A stretch of DNA of 64,000 bases from Arthrobacter globiformis. GTDB lineage: Bacteria; Actinomycetota; Actinomycetes; Actinomycetales; Micrococcaceae. Location: contig NZ_QLNP01000102.1 in the NCBI RefSeq assembly GCF_003261175.1, positions 26,503 through 90,502 on the forward strand. Direction: 5' to 3'. Positions 18,232-26,790 of the stretch are shown piece by piece (the stretch's first letter is position 1; each line of letters opens with the position of its first letter). The notes under the pieces were generated by a model. That model was not told the origin of the DNA and ran no database searches. It saw only the letters and a list, made by a program, of their open reading frames with translations. Made by a program: the position numbers and the translations under genes.

Positions 18232-19043
18232 GCCAGGAAAACGCCATGAGCCAGTCGAACAAACTCGTCCCGCCGACCGAAGCCCGCCGGCAGTTCCGCA
18301 GCGGCCTGGTCACCCCCACCTCCGGCTGGAGCGATGGCTACACGCAGGCGAACCTGATAGCTGTGACGGCCGACTACGCCGAGGAATTCCTCGAATTCTG
18401 CCGGCTCAACCCCAAGGCCTGCCCTGTCATCGACGTCATTCCTGCCGGGACGTTCGAAAGTTCCCTCGCCACAGGTTCGGACATCCGCACCGACATCCCC
18501 GCCTACCGGGTGTGGGAGGACGGCGTCCTATCTGCCGAGGTCCCCGACGCCACCCCGCTCTGGCGGGATGACATGGTGGGCGTGCTGATCGGCTGCAGCT
18601 TCACCTTTGAAGCCGCACTGGCCAGCGCGGGCATCCCGCTTCGCCACACCGAAATGGGCCGCAACGTGCCCATGTACCGCACCAGCATCGAGTGCACCCC
18701 GGCAGGGCGGATCCACGGCCCCATGGTGGTCTCGATGCGTCCGATGCCGGCCGAGCTGGTGGAAACGGCAATCAGCGTGACCGCGGAGGTGCCGAAGGTC
18801 CACGGCGCACCGGTCCACGTCGGATCACCTGAGGACCTGGGCATTGCGGACATCTCCCGCCCCGACTTCGGCGATGCCGTGGACATCCGGCCCGGGGAAG
18901 TACCGGTCTTCTGGGCCTGCGGCGTCACACCGCAGAGCGCCGTGATGGCGTCCCGGCCGGCGTTCGCGATCAGCCACGCCCCGGGGCACATGTTCATCAC
19001 GGACATCCCGGAAAGCACGTACCGCGTGCCCGCAGGGAACTAG
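18228..19043 (+). CDS. Putative hydro-lyase, DUF1445 (YcsI/D-glutamate cyclase family)
   Basis: A 271-residue DUF1445 protein. Typical strings are [41 protein letters not shown]-like '[14 protein letters not shown]' and a terminal '[13 protein letters not shown]'. Family members include mitochondrial D-glutamate cyclase, which converts D-glutamate to 5-oxo-D-proline, so pairing with a 5-oxoprolinase locus makes chemical sense. In Bacillus ycsI is also beside ycsF and kipI/kipA. The start overlaps the transporter stop; an in-frame ATG 18 bases later is possible. Confidence 0.88.
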   Translation: MSQENAMSQSNKLVPPTEARRQFRSGLVTPTSGWSDGYTQANLIAVTADYAEEFLEFCRLNPKACPVIDVIPAGTFESSLATGSDIRTDIPAYRVWEDGVLSAEVPDATPLWRDDMVGVLIGCSFTFEAALASAGIPLRHTEMGRNVPMYRTSIECTPAGRIHGPMVVSMRPMPAELVETAISVTAEVPKVHGAPVHVGSPEDLGIADISRPDFGDAVDIRPGEVPVFWACGVTPQSAVMASRPAFAISHAPGHMFITDIPESTYRVPAGN

Positions 19044-19054
19044 TCCAAGCGAAA

Positions 19055-19091
19055 GGCGGGGCGTGGACACCATTGGTGGCCGCGCCCCGCC
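19055..19091. terminator. Hairpin after the DUF1445 gene
   Basis: Arms GGCGGGGCG (19055-19063) and CGCCCCGCC (19083-19091) around a 19-base loop, followed by GTCGT. It lies between convergent genes (stops at 19043 and 19118). Confidence 0.65.
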
Positions 19092-19117
19092 GTCGTACTT
19101 CCCGGAAACGGTCCGGA

Positions 19118-19912
19118 CTAGAAACTCCGGGCGTTCGCCAGCACGGGCAGCTTTCTGCGCACATCCGCGATGACGGCCGGATCGATGTCCACCACAGCCA
19201 GTTCAGGCTCGCCGCCCAGCGCCATCAGCGGAGAACCCAGCGGGGAAACCACCGCGCTGTGGCCGATCCCGGTAGGAGCGGCGCCGGCGGACGGAAGCCC
19301 GAGGCTGGCCGGATCGCCCTGCCCGCAGGCCACCACAAACGTGGTGCTGTCCACGGCCCGGGCGCGGACGAGCAGGTTCCACTGCTCGGCTTTTCCTTCC
19401 CCGGCGCCCCAGGACGCGCAGACGATGTTGATGGCGGCCCCGGCCCTCGCGTTGGCCGTGAACAGCGCCGGGAAGCGCACGTCGTAGCAGGTGGCCAGGC
19501 CGATGGCGGTGCCGTTGAGCTCGAAGATCACCGGCGATGTCCCGGCGTCCACGGAATCGGATTCGGCAAAGCCGAACGCGTCGAAGAGGTGGATCTTGTC
19601 GTACGACGTGTCGATGCCCGGGCCGGTCACCAGCAGGGTGTTCCGCACCCTTCCGCCCTCCCCGGGCGTGAACATGCCAACGACGACGGCGATATCCAGT
19701 TCCCTGGCGATGGCCCGCACCGCCGTGGCCCACGGCCCGTCCAGCGGTTCGGCGATATCTGCCAGCGGATTGCCGAAGGCACACATGGAGGCCTCGGGGA
19801 ACACCACCAGTTCGGCGCCTGCCGCTTTTGCCCGGCTGGCGTAGTCTCGCACGAGCCCCAGATTGGCCGTGAGGTCGGCGCTGCTGACGATCTGGGCGAC
19901 TGCTAAACGCAT
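19118..19912 (-). CDS. Carbon-nitrogen hydrolase (nitrilase superfamily)
   Basis: A 264-residue amidase/nitrilase-fold enzyme. The Glu-Lys-Cys triad is Glu40 (VFPEASM), Lys106 (YDKIHLFD) and Cys142 (ATCYDVRFP). These residues attack C-N bonds of amides, omega-amides or carbamoyl compounds. The ATG is preceded by AGAAGAG. It is divergent from the GntR gene at 19945 with only 32 bases between, and downstream on the other side lie an MHS importer and DUF2848, so it may hydrolyse an imported amide. Confidence 0.92.
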   Translation of the reverse strand: MRLAVAQIVSSADLTANLGLVRDYASRAKAAGAELVVFPEASMCAFGNPLADIAEPLDGPWATAVRAIARELDIAVVVGMFTPGEGGRVRNTLLVTGPGIDTSYDKIHLFDAFGFAESDSVDAGTSPVIFELNGTAIGLATCYDVRFPALFTANARAGAAINIVCASWGAGEGKAEQWNLLVRARAVDSTTFVVACGQGDPASLGLPSAGAAPTGIGHSAVVSPLGSPLMALGGEPELAVVDIDPAVIADVRRKLPVLANARSF

Positions 19913-19930
19913 GAATTTGCTCTTCTCTGT

Positions 19931-19948
19931 TGTATACCTGATGTATGC
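19931..19948. promoter_or_regulatory. Shared GntR site and -10 region, nitrilase/gntR
   Basis: GTATAC (19932-19937) and GTATGC (19943-19948) are 5 bases apart and run into the ATG of the GntR gene (19945). The same two hexamers, again 5 bases apart, occur at 22058-22074 before the transporter and DUF2848 genes. TATACC can double as the -10 of a leaderless gntR mRNA. Confidence 0.6.
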
Positions 19949-20601
19949 GAAAAAGTTCGGGGACAGCGGCGTCCGGCCGGGAGAAGGCGTACGAGTACCT
20001 GCGCGAGAATATCCTGACCGACCCGGAGATGCAGGGGCGCTTCCTCAACGAGCAGGAGCTGGCCGCCCAAATCGGCGTCTCGCGTACCCCGGTCCGGGAG
20101 GCCCTCCTCCTGCTGGTTTCCGACGGGCTGGTGGAGCTGATTCCGCAGCGCGGTGCTTATGTTCCGCCGGTCACCGGCCGCGAAATCGCGGAACTGATGG
20201 AGCTGCGCGGCGTCCTGGAAAGCCACGCCGCCCGCCTTGTCATTGAGCACCGGAGCGTGCCGGCCGCCAAGATGCGGGACACCCTCGACCAGCAGGCCAA
20301 ACTGCCGGAAGACCAGGGGGCCGAGGCTGCGCAGGAGTTCATCCGCCTCGACACGCTCTTCCACCAGCAGCTCATTGACGCGGCGGGCAACGAGCTGATT
20401 TCCCGGACCTACAGCAAGCTGCACGTCCGGCAGATCGTCGTCGGGGTTTCCGCCCTGTTCCGGACCGGCGGCCGGCGCGAGCAGGTGTGCTCCGAACACC
20501 AGGACATCCTCGATGCCCTGGTGTCCGGAGATGCCGCGAAGGCGCAGGAGGCCATCGACCATCACCTGGCCGTCACCCGCGAAATCCTGCTCCGCACCTG
20601 A
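19945..20601 (+). CDS. GntR-family regulator (FCD subgroup)
   Basis: A 218-residue regulator with winged helix KAYEYLRENILTDPEMQG, QELAAQIGVSRTPVREALLLL and LVELIPQRGAYVPP (residues about 12-75), then an FCD domain (MELRGVLESHAARLV, LDTLFHQQLIDAAGN). It sits between divergent and convergent genes of the nitrilase/MHS/DUF2848 locus and is the likely controller of all three through the GTATAC sites. Confidence 0.9.
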   Translation: MRKSSGTAASGREKAYEYLRENILTDPEMQGRFLNEQELAAQIGVSRTPVREALLLLVSDGLVELIPQRGAYVPPVTGREIAELMELRGVLESHAARLVIEHRSVPAAKMRDTLDQQAKLPEDQGAEAAQEFIRLDTLFHQQLIDAAGNELISRTYSKLHVRQIVVGVSALFRTGGRREQVCSEHQDILDALVSGDAAKAQEAIDHHLAVTREILLRT

Positions 20602-20623
20602 TGGAGTTTTAGACCGCGCCGGA

Positions 20624-22003
20624 CTACTGGCGCGCCGAGGCCGAGCCTTCCAGGAGCAGCCGGTAGTCCAGGTCCTCGATGGTGTCGTTGTCGCGGCCGA
20701 GTGCCAGTCCCACCAGCGTCACGACTGCTGCCACCGCCACGTAGATGGCCACCGGAATCCAGGTTCCGAACTCGGCGAGCAGCAGGGTGAACAGCAAGGG
20801 CGCGACAGCTCCGCCAATGACGCCGGCGAAGGTGTACGCCAGCGAGCTGCCCGTGGACCGGAGCCGCGGGGAGAACTGCTCCACAATGAAGGCCGCCTGC
20901 GGGCCGTACATGAAGGAGTGCGCCATGAGGCCGAGGACGATGCCGATGACGAGCATCGGCTGGTTGTTGCCGCCGAGGACGCCGAAGAAGATGAACGTCC
21001 AGACCGCGCCCACGACAGCGCCGACACCGTAGACGAGGCGGCGGTTGAAGCGGTCGGAGACGTAGCCGGCCAGCGGGATCATGAACAGCTGGAACGCGGA
21101 ACCGATCAGGACGGCGGTGAGCACCTGGTTGCGCTCGTAGCCCAGGACCTGGATGCCGTAGGTGAGCGTGAAGACCGTGAACAAGGCGTACAGCACGTCC
21201 GGGCCCACGCGGCAGAGAATGGCGGCGATGAGCGGGCGGAGCTCCTTGCTGAAGACCTCACGGACGGGCGCGTTGGGCTGCTCGCCGTGGGCCGCGATGG
21301 CCTTGAAAATCGGGGTGTCCTCCAGCCGCAGCCGGATCCAGAGGCCAAAGCCAACCAGCACTGCGGAGACCAGGAACGCGATGCGCCAGCCGAAGCTCAG
21401 GAACTGTTCCTCGGTGAGCGAAACAGTCAGGACGGCGAGGGCGCCGTTGGCCAGCAGGTTGCCGGCGGGAGGTCCCACCTGGGCGGCGGAAGCCCAGAAT
21501 CCGCGGCGGTGCGGATCGCCGTACTCGCTGGAGAGCAGGACGGCGCCGCCCCATTCGCCGCCCACACCCACGCCCTGCGCGAACCGCAGCAGGACCAGGA
21601 GGATTCCTGCGGTGGCGCCGATGTTTGCGTAGCCGGGCAGCACGCCGATCAGCACCGTCGCCACGCCGATGATCATCAGCGTGGTCACCAGGACCTTCTT
21701 GCGGCCGATGCGGTCCCCGAGCCGGCCGAAAATAATTCCGCCGACCGGGCGGGACACGTAGCCGACGGCGTACGTGGAGAAGGCGAGGACGGTTCCGGTC
21801 AGTGGATCGGTCGCCGGGAAAAAGACGACAGGAAATACAACCGCGGCTGCGGCCGAGTAGACGGCGAAGTCGTACCACTCGAGTGCTGTGCCGGTGAGGC
21901 TGGCGGCAAAGGCCTTGTACAGGCCCTTCGGGTGCACCGTGGGGTGCGGGGTGGCGTGTGGGTGCGGCGCTGTGCCGGGATCCGGAACTGGAGCGTTGGC
22001 CAT
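20624..22003 (-). CDS. MFS transporter, metabolite:H+ symporter (MHS) family
   Basis: A 459-residue transporter. The ATG at 22003 follows GGAGGACA; a GTG five codons upstream is less likely. A His/Pro-rich N-terminus (HPHATPHPTVHPKG) precedes 12 helices with the same marks as the paralogue at 16870 ('[20 protein letters not shown]', '[18 protein letters not shown]', '[16 protein letters not shown]'). The two are so alike that recent duplication is likely, with the substrates diverging alongside separate regulators. It converges on gntR, leaving a 22-base gap. Confidence 0.92.
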   Translation of the reverse strand: MANAPVPDPGTAPHPHATPHPTVHPKGLYKAFAASLTGTALEWYDFAVYSAAAAVVFPVVFFPATDPLTGTVLAFSTYAVGYVSRPVGGIIFGRLGDRIGRKKVLVTTLMIIGVATVLIGVLPGYANIGATAGILLVLLRFAQGVGVGGEWGGAVLLSSEYGDPHRRGFWASAAQVGPPAGNLLANGALAVLTVSLTEEQFLSFGWRIAFLVSAVLVGFGLWIRLRLEDTPIFKAIAAHGEQPNAPVREVFSKELRPLIAAILCRVGPDVLYALFTVFTLTYGIQVLGYERNQVLTAVLIGSAFQLFMIPLAGYVSDRFNRRLVYGVGAVVGAVWTFIFFGVLGGNNQPMLVIGIVLGLMAHSFMYGPQAAFIVEQFSPRLRSTGSSLAYTFAGVIGGAVAPLLFTLLLAEFGTWIPVAIYVAVAAVVTLVGLALGRDNDTIEDLDYRLLLEGSASARQ

Positions 22004-22055
22004 GGTGTTGTCCTCCACGAGGTTTTTATAGTGACGCCTGTCACGCTGGCGTTAA

Positions 22056-22086
22056 ATGTATACATTACGCATACTGGATGTACATT
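22056..22086. promoter_or_regulatory. GntR operator cluster between MHS transporter and DUF2848
   Basis: The perfect palindrome ATGTATACAT (22056-22065) is followed 3 bases later by GCATAC (22069-22074) and then ATGTACAT (22079-22086). GTATAC and GCATAC/GTATGC, 5 bases apart, match the site at the nitrilase-gntR junction. Confidence 0.65.
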
Positions 22087-22151
22087 GGCGACCGTTTCCG
22101 GTTTCCGATCTGTAAATTTCCGCAGCAGCACATGCAAAGGATGGATCCACG

Positions 22152-22838
22152 ATGACGACTCTGAGCTTTGAACTACCCGATGGCCGCACGCAGGACGTGG
22201 AGGTCAAGCACCTCCTGAATGCCGGCTACGCGGGGCGTGAGCAGGATGAGGTCCAGGCCCACATTGCTGAGCTGGCTGAACTCGGTGTTCCGGGTCCCAC
22301 CACCACTCCCGCCCTGTATCCAGTGTCCCCCTATCTGGCCCAGCAGGTATCGGAAGTTCGGGTCCAGCATGGACGGACTTCCGGCGAGGCGGAATGGGCA
22401 TTGGTCATCACCGAGGACGGTGTGCTGCTCACCGTCGCCTGCGACCATACGGACCGGGCGCTGGAGGTGCACGGCGTGGCCTGGAGCAAGAACGCCAGCC
22501 CGGACGTGCTGGGGCGCAGGGCATGGAAGCTGGACGACGTGCGGGAGCACCTGGACCAGATCACGCTCAAGGCCTGGGTGGGGGAGGGGGATACCCCCGA
22601 CACCCTCATCCAGGACAGCTCCCTCGAGGCCCTGCTGACCCCGGACTACTGGCTGGACGTCCTCACCGAACGCGGCCTGAATGCACCCGGGACCGTCCTC
22701 ATCTCCGGCACCGTGGCCATGACCGGCGGCGTGGACCAGTTTGCCCGCAGCTGGAAGGTGGAAATGTCCGATCCCGCGACCGGAAACTCCGTCGACGTCC
22801 AGTATGTTGTGGAACAGATGGCGGAACCGATCGGCTAA
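22152..22838 (+). CDS. DUF2848 family protein
   Basis: A 228-residue protein of the DUF2848 family, related in fold to fumarylacetoacetate hydrolases. Visible marks are 'NAGYAGREQDEVQAHIAEL' near the N-terminus, 'PALYPVSPYL', 'SGEAEWALV', 'ACDHTDRALE', 'SKNASPDVLGRRAW' and 'PGTVLISGTVAMTGG'. Function not established. It has a good ribosome site (AAAGGA) and shares a 130-base divergent control region with the MHS importer, so it likely acts on the imported compound or its breakdown product. Confidence 0.88.
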   Translation: MTTLSFELPDGRTQDVEVKHLLNAGYAGREQDEVQAHIAELAELGVPGPTTTPALYPVSPYLAQQVSEVRVQHGRTSGEAEWALVITEDGVLLTVACDHTDRALEVHGVAWSKNASPDVLGRRAWKLDDVREHLDQITLKAWVGEGDTPDTLIQDSSLEALLTPDYWLDVLTERGLNAPGTVLISGTVAMTGGVDQFARSWKVEMSDPATGNSVDVQYVVEQMAEPIG

Positions 22839-22857
22839 CGCTTCCTCAGCAAGAGAC

Positions 22858-22894
22858 GAACGACGACGGCGGGAGCCTCCCGCCGTCGTCGTTC
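22858..22894. terminator. Bidirectional hairpin terminator
   Basis: Perfect 17-base arms GAACGACGACGGCGGGA and its complement around the loop GCC, between convergent genes ending at 22838 and 22914. It has the same CGACGGCGGG core as other hairpins here. Confidence 0.85.
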
Positions 22895-22913
22895 TGCTTG
22901 TGGTTTGGGGTAC

Positions 22914-23909
22914 TTAGGCGTGCTCGGCCTTAGGAGCACCTGCCCCGGGCGCCGTTCCCGCCGGAGCCTCACCGCGTGCCCGCCGCTTCCGCACTGTCAG
23001 GTAGAGGCGGTGGGCGGTGATCACGAGGGCCAGCCAGGCCGCGCCGAGTGCCCACGCGGCGAGGACGTCGGTGAGCCAGTGGTGGCCGAGGTACACCCTG
23101 CTCAACCCCATGGCCGCGGCGAAGACCGCCGCGGCCGCCCCGGCGAGAACGCGGCTGCGCGCCGTCTTCAGCCGCAGGATGATCAGGTAGGCGACGATTC
23201 CCGCGATCACCACCGCATTCAGGGAATGGCCGCTGGGGAACGAGGCCGAGTGTTCGTAGGGCGGAACGGCATCGCTCAGATCGGGGCGGGTGCGGCCGAT
23301 CAGCCGCTTGCCCGCGATGGTCATCAGCAGGGAGCCCAGGCCCGCGGTCACAATGAGGATGACGGGGGTCCAGGACCGCCGCCGGTAGGCCAGGACGCCC
23401 ATGACCGCCAGGGCCAGGATGGGCATGCCGACGGTACCGCCCACATCGGTGAAGGCCGTGATGGCGACGTCCAGGCCGGGGGAGCGCAGGCTCTTGCCTG
23501 CCGCCAGCACCGGATGGTCGAGGCCCGCCACCCCGTCGGCTTCAACTACTGACTCGTACACCTCGGCAAAGGCTGCGGTGAGGGCCGCGGCGATGGCCGC
23601 CCCCAGCATCAGCGTCAGGACCAGGGCGCCGTGCGGGCCCAGGAACTGGCTGATGCGCTGGACGGCGCCGACCAAAAGGCGGCCGAAGCGGCTATGCCAG
23701 CGGGTGAGGTCCTTGCCGCCCACCGTGGTGTCCTGGCGGAGTTCGCCGCGCACGCCCGTCTGTGGCGTTCCCTGTCGATCGGTCAAGGGGCTGCCTGCCA
23801 AGGGTTTGTCCGTCAACGGCTTGTCAGTCAGCGGTTCGATGGGTAACGGTTTGTCAGGCAAGGGGCGGGTCCTGTCTCTCGTCGATGGCAGCGCGCGCAG
23901 CCAGGGCAT
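22914..23909 (-). CDS. PAP2-family membrane phosphatase
   Basis: A 331-residue membrane protein with the three acid-phosphatase motifs: KRLIGRTRP, SFPSGHS and SRVYLGHHWLTDV. It probably dephosphorylates a lipid or undecaprenyl pyrophosphate-type substrate at the membrane outer face. Six helices are visible from about residue 88. The first roughly 75 residues are polar, with imperfect DKPLT/DKPLA repeats; no ribosome site precedes the ATG, so the true start may be further in (for example a GTG encoding the VRGELRQ stretch). Confidence 0.9.
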   Translation of the reverse strand: MPWLRALPSTRDRTRPLPDKPLPIEPLTDKPLTDKPLAGSPLTDRQGTPQTGVRGELRQDTTVGGKDLTRWHSRFGRLLVGAVQRISQFLGPHGALVLTLMLGAAIAAALTAAFAEVYESVVEADGVAGLDHPVLAAGKSLRSPGLDVAITAFTDVGGTVGMPILALAVMGVLAYRRRSWTPVILIVTAGLGSLLMTIAGKRLIGRTRPDLSDAVPPYEHSASFPSGHSLNAVVIAGIVAYLIILRLKTARSRVLAGAAAAVFAAAMGLSRVYLGHHWLTDVLAAWALGAAWLALVITAHRLYLTVRKRRARGEAPAGTAPGAGAPKAEHA

Positions 23910-23992
23910 TTAGTAAGCAACCTTACTGGTTGCCGCCCAGGCAGTCCACGAGAACAGTCGTCCGCTTTCCTGGGCCGCTGTGGCGGCGGTGC

Positions 23993-25261
23993 TCAGGCGC
24001 TCAGTTCGTCCGTACCGTGGTGGGCGTTGCCGGACATGGCGCGGGCACGGCCCGCTTTGGCCCGGTACGAGGACAGGAAGGTGGCGATGCGCCGTACGGC
24101 CTCGCGGATGTCGTCCACGGCGGGCAGGATGACGAACCTGAAGTGGTCCGTGGCGTGCCAGTGGAACGCTGTCCCGTGCGAGACGAGAATTTTCTGGTCC
24201 TGCAGGAGGTCCAGGACGAATTGCTCGTCGTCCACGAAGGGGTACATCTCCGGATCCAGCTTCGGGAACAGGTACATCGCGCCCGCCGCCGGCACGCAGC
24301 TAACGCCGGGAATCTCGTTGAGCAACCGGCAGGCGAGGTCGCGCTGCTCCCGCAGCCGGCCGCCGGGCCGGATCAGGTCCGTGATGCTCTGGTAGCCGCC
24401 CAGCGACGTCTGGATCGCATGCTGCGCGGGAACATTGGGGCAGAGCCGCAGCGAGGCCAGCAGCTCCAGCGACTCGCGGTAGGCGGCGGTGGCCCATCGC
24501 GGCCCGCTCACGGCCACCCAGCCGGCCCGGTACCCGGGCATCCGGTACGCCTTGGACAGGCCGGAGAACGTCAGCACCGGGATGTCCCGGGCCACGGAAG
24601 CCGTGTGGATGTGGACTTTGTCCTCGAACAGGATCTTCTCGTAGATCTCATCGGAAAACAGCACCAGGTCATGGCGCCGGGCAAGATCGGCGAACCCCTC
24701 CAGGATGTGCCGGGGATAGACGGCCCCGGTCGGGTTATTGGGGTTGATGAGCACGATGGCACGCGTGCGGTCGGTGATCTTTGCCTCGACGTCGGCCATG
24801 TCCGGCCACCAGTTGTTCTCCTCATCGCACATGTAGTGCACGGCGCTGCCGCCGCAGAGCACGGTGGCTGCCGTCCACAGCGGGTAGTCCGGTGACGGGA
24901 TGAGGACCTCGTCGCCGTCTTCCAGGAAGGCCTGCAGCGTCATGGAAATGAGCTCGCTGACCCCGTTGCCGATGAAGATGTCCTCGACGCCGATCTCCAT
25001 CAGGCCCTTGGTCTGGTAGTACTGCGAGATGGCGGTCCGGGCGGAGAAGATGCCCTTCGAGTCGCTGTAGCCCTGGGCCTCGCGCAGGTGGTGGATCATG
25101 TCCACCACGATGGACTCGGGCGCATGCAGGCCGAACGGCGCCGGATCCCCGAGGTTCATGCGCAGAATGCTGTGGCCTTCCGCCTCCATCTTCTTCGCCG
25201 CGTGCTGCACCGGACCCCTGAGGTCGTACCGGACATCTTGCAATCGGCTGGAATTCTGCAT
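23993..25261 (-). CDS. Pyridoxal-phosphate aminotransferase (AlaA-like)
   Basis: A 422-residue class I/II aminotransferase. I chose the ATG at 25261 (MQNSSRLQDVRYDLRGP), the usual AlaA-type start; an upstream ATG at 25285 adds eight residues. The PLP lysine lies in FSGLSKAYRMPGYRAGW, with NPNNPTGAVYP before it and the C-terminal phosphate-binding Arg in HFRFVILPA. Alanine or related amino-acid transamination is likely. The gene stands alone between a PAP2 gene and a divergent membrane-protein pair. Confidence 0.92.
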   Translation of the reverse strand: MQNSSRLQDVRYDLRGPVQHAAKKMEAEGHSILRMNLGDPAPFGLHAPESIVVDMIHHLREAQGYSDSKGIFSARTAISQYYQTKGLMEIGVEDIFIGNGVSELISMTLQAFLEDGDEVLIPSPDYPLWTAATVLCGGSAVHYMCDEENNWWPDMADVEAKITDRTRAIVLINPNNPTGAVYPRHILEGFADLARRHDLVLFSDEIYEKILFEDKVHIHTASVARDIPVLTFSGLSKAYRMPGYRAGWVAVSGPRWATAAYRESLELLASLRLCPNVPAQHAIQTSLGGYQSITDLIRPGGRLREQRDLACRLLNEIPGVSCVPAAGAMYLFPKLDPEMYPFVDDEQFVLDLLQDQKILVSHGTAFHWHATDHFRFVILPAVDDIREAVRRIATFLSSYRAKAGRARAMSGNAHHGTDELSA

Positions 25262-25401
25262 GGCGCGCATGAGGCATGTTTTCACAGCCGCGCTGCTCCG
25301 GACAACGTGAAGCTCTGAAGGCCGGCGTTGCCGCGATCAGGGGGCACCACGTAAGTTTCAGCATAGGAGTGCCCAGCACACGGCCAGAAGGAGAGTTGAG
25401 G

Positions 25402-25869
25402 ATGTCCCTGTTCAAAGGACTCGTGAACGGAGCGCTCGCCGGCGCGGCAGGAACCACGGCGCTGAACGCCGTCAGCTACCTGGACATGGTGTGGCGGGGC
25501 CGGGCGGCGAGCACGACGCCCAGCGACTCAGTGGAGCGGCTGGCGGAACGGGCGGGCGTGACGATCCCGGGATCCGAACCCCAGCGCGGGAACCGGGTGG
25601 AAGCCCTTGGCCCGCTGCTCGGGATCGCCACCGGCATGGGCCTCGGCGCTGTGCTGGGGGTGGCCGGGTCACTGGGGGTGCGCACCGGGCCAGTCCGGTC
25701 GGTGGCTGTGGCCTCGGTGGCCGCCCTGCTCGTCTCGAACGTTCCCATGACCGCCCTGGGCGTGACTGATCCGCGGACCTGGAGTGCCGCGGACTGGGTC
25801 AGCGACATAGTGCCGCACGTCGCGTATGGAGCGGTCACGGGGCACCTGCTGGAGCACCTGCCCAAGTAG
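25402..25869 (+). CDS. Small membrane protein of unknown function
   Basis: A 155-residue protein with GAAGGAGAG before the ATG. It has glycine/alanine-rich hydrophobic stretches at about residues 8-28, 70-90 and 97-118, and ends with a short amphipathic part. No domain recognised. Its stop codon is followed directly by the GTG start of the LssY-C gene with no base between, so the two are almost surely translated together. Confidence 0.82.
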   Translation: MSLFKGLVNGALAGAAGTTALNAVSYLDMVWRGRAASTTPSDSVERLAERAGVTIPGSEPQRGNRVEALGPLLGIATGMGLGAVLGVAGSLGVRTGPVRSVAVASVAALLVSNVPMTALGVTDPRTWSAADWVSDIVPHVAYGAVTGHLLEHLPK

Positions 25870-26757
25870 GTGGCCAGCCAAACGATTCAGGAGCCGGAGC
25901 ACTCCCGGCCGGACAGCCGGAAGGCGCGCTGGGGCACCCGCTGGGCCACCGTCGTCGCCGTCCTCCAGCGCCTGCTGTACGTGGCCATCACCGGCGCCGT
26001 GGGCTGGGCCGTCTATGTCTTCCTGCTCGCCCGGCTGGCCAGGGGGCCGGAGCAGGTGTGGGTGTTCCTCCCCGTCTGGCTCATTGCCGCGTACGCCTTC
26101 CTGCCCCGAGTCCACAAGATCCTCAGCAGCCTGTACCTCCCGAACTACTTCATCGGACGTGCCCGCACCGGCGACGGCGTGCTGGGCGACCCGGTCAACC
26201 TCGCAGTCATCGGCCCGGCGGACGAGCTCCGCACCGCGATGCTCACGGCTGGGTGGATTGAGGCCGACCCCGTCACCCCGGCCACCGCCTGGCGCACCCT
26301 CACCGCGACGCTTCTGGGCCGGAGCTATCCGCAGTCGCCGGTCAGTGCCCTGTTCGTCTTCGGCAACAAGCAGGACATGGCGTTCCAGCGGGAGATTGAG
26401 GGCAACCCGCGCAAGCGGCACCATGTACGGTTCTGGAAATGCCCGGACGGCTGGATGCTTCCCGGCGGGTTCGCCGTCGACTGGGTGGGCGCCGGAACAT
26501 ACGACAAAAGCGTTGGCCTCTCGCTCTTCACGTTCCAGATCACACACAAGATCGCCGACGGGACCGACGAGGAGCGCGACTTCATCATCGGCACGCTGCA
26601 AGCGGCACATGCTGTGGAATCCGTCCACGTGATCCGGCATTTCTCCTCCGGGTACCACCACCGCAACGGCGGCGGAGACAGCATCCGCACGGACGGGCAC
26701 CTTCCGATCATCGACCTCCGGCCGCCCGGGCAGACGGACAGACCGCTGCCATTTTGA
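25870..26757 (+). CDS. LssY C-terminal domain membrane protein
   Basis: A 295-residue protein starting at GTG. Two membrane helices (about residues 32-52 and 62-80) precede an LssY-C domain: 'DPVNLAVIGPADELRTAMLTAGW', 'SPVSALFVFGNKQDMAFQRE', 'RHHVRFWKC' and 'GAGTYDKSVGLS'. LssY-C domains are common in bacteria next to PAP2 domains, and a PAP2 gene lies 3 kb away, but the role is unknown. The last residues are a Pro-rich tail. Confidence 0.88.
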   Translation: MASQTIQEPEHSRPDSRKARWGTRWATVVAVLQRLLYVAITGAVGWAVYVFLLARLARGPEQVWVFLPVWLIAAYAFLPRVHKILSSLYLPNYFIGRARTGDGVLGDPVNLAVIGPADELRTAMLTAGWIEADPVTPATAWRTLTATLLGRSYPQSPVSALFVFGNKQDMAFQREIEGNPRKRHHVRFWKCPDGWMLPGGFAVDWVGAGTYDKSVGLSLFTFQITHKIADGTDEERDFIIGTLQAAHAVESVHVIRHFSSGYHHRNGGGDSIRTDGHLPIIDLRPPGQTDRPLPF

Positions 26758-26790
26758 CCGCGTGCCGGCGCCTGTTTCCGGACCGCCGGC

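Noticed and set aside
25276-25401. Longer N-terminus for the 155-residue membrane protein
   Set aside because: A strong ribosome site (GAAGGAGAG) precedes the ATG at 25402, and the added residues overlap the divergent aminotransferase promoter.
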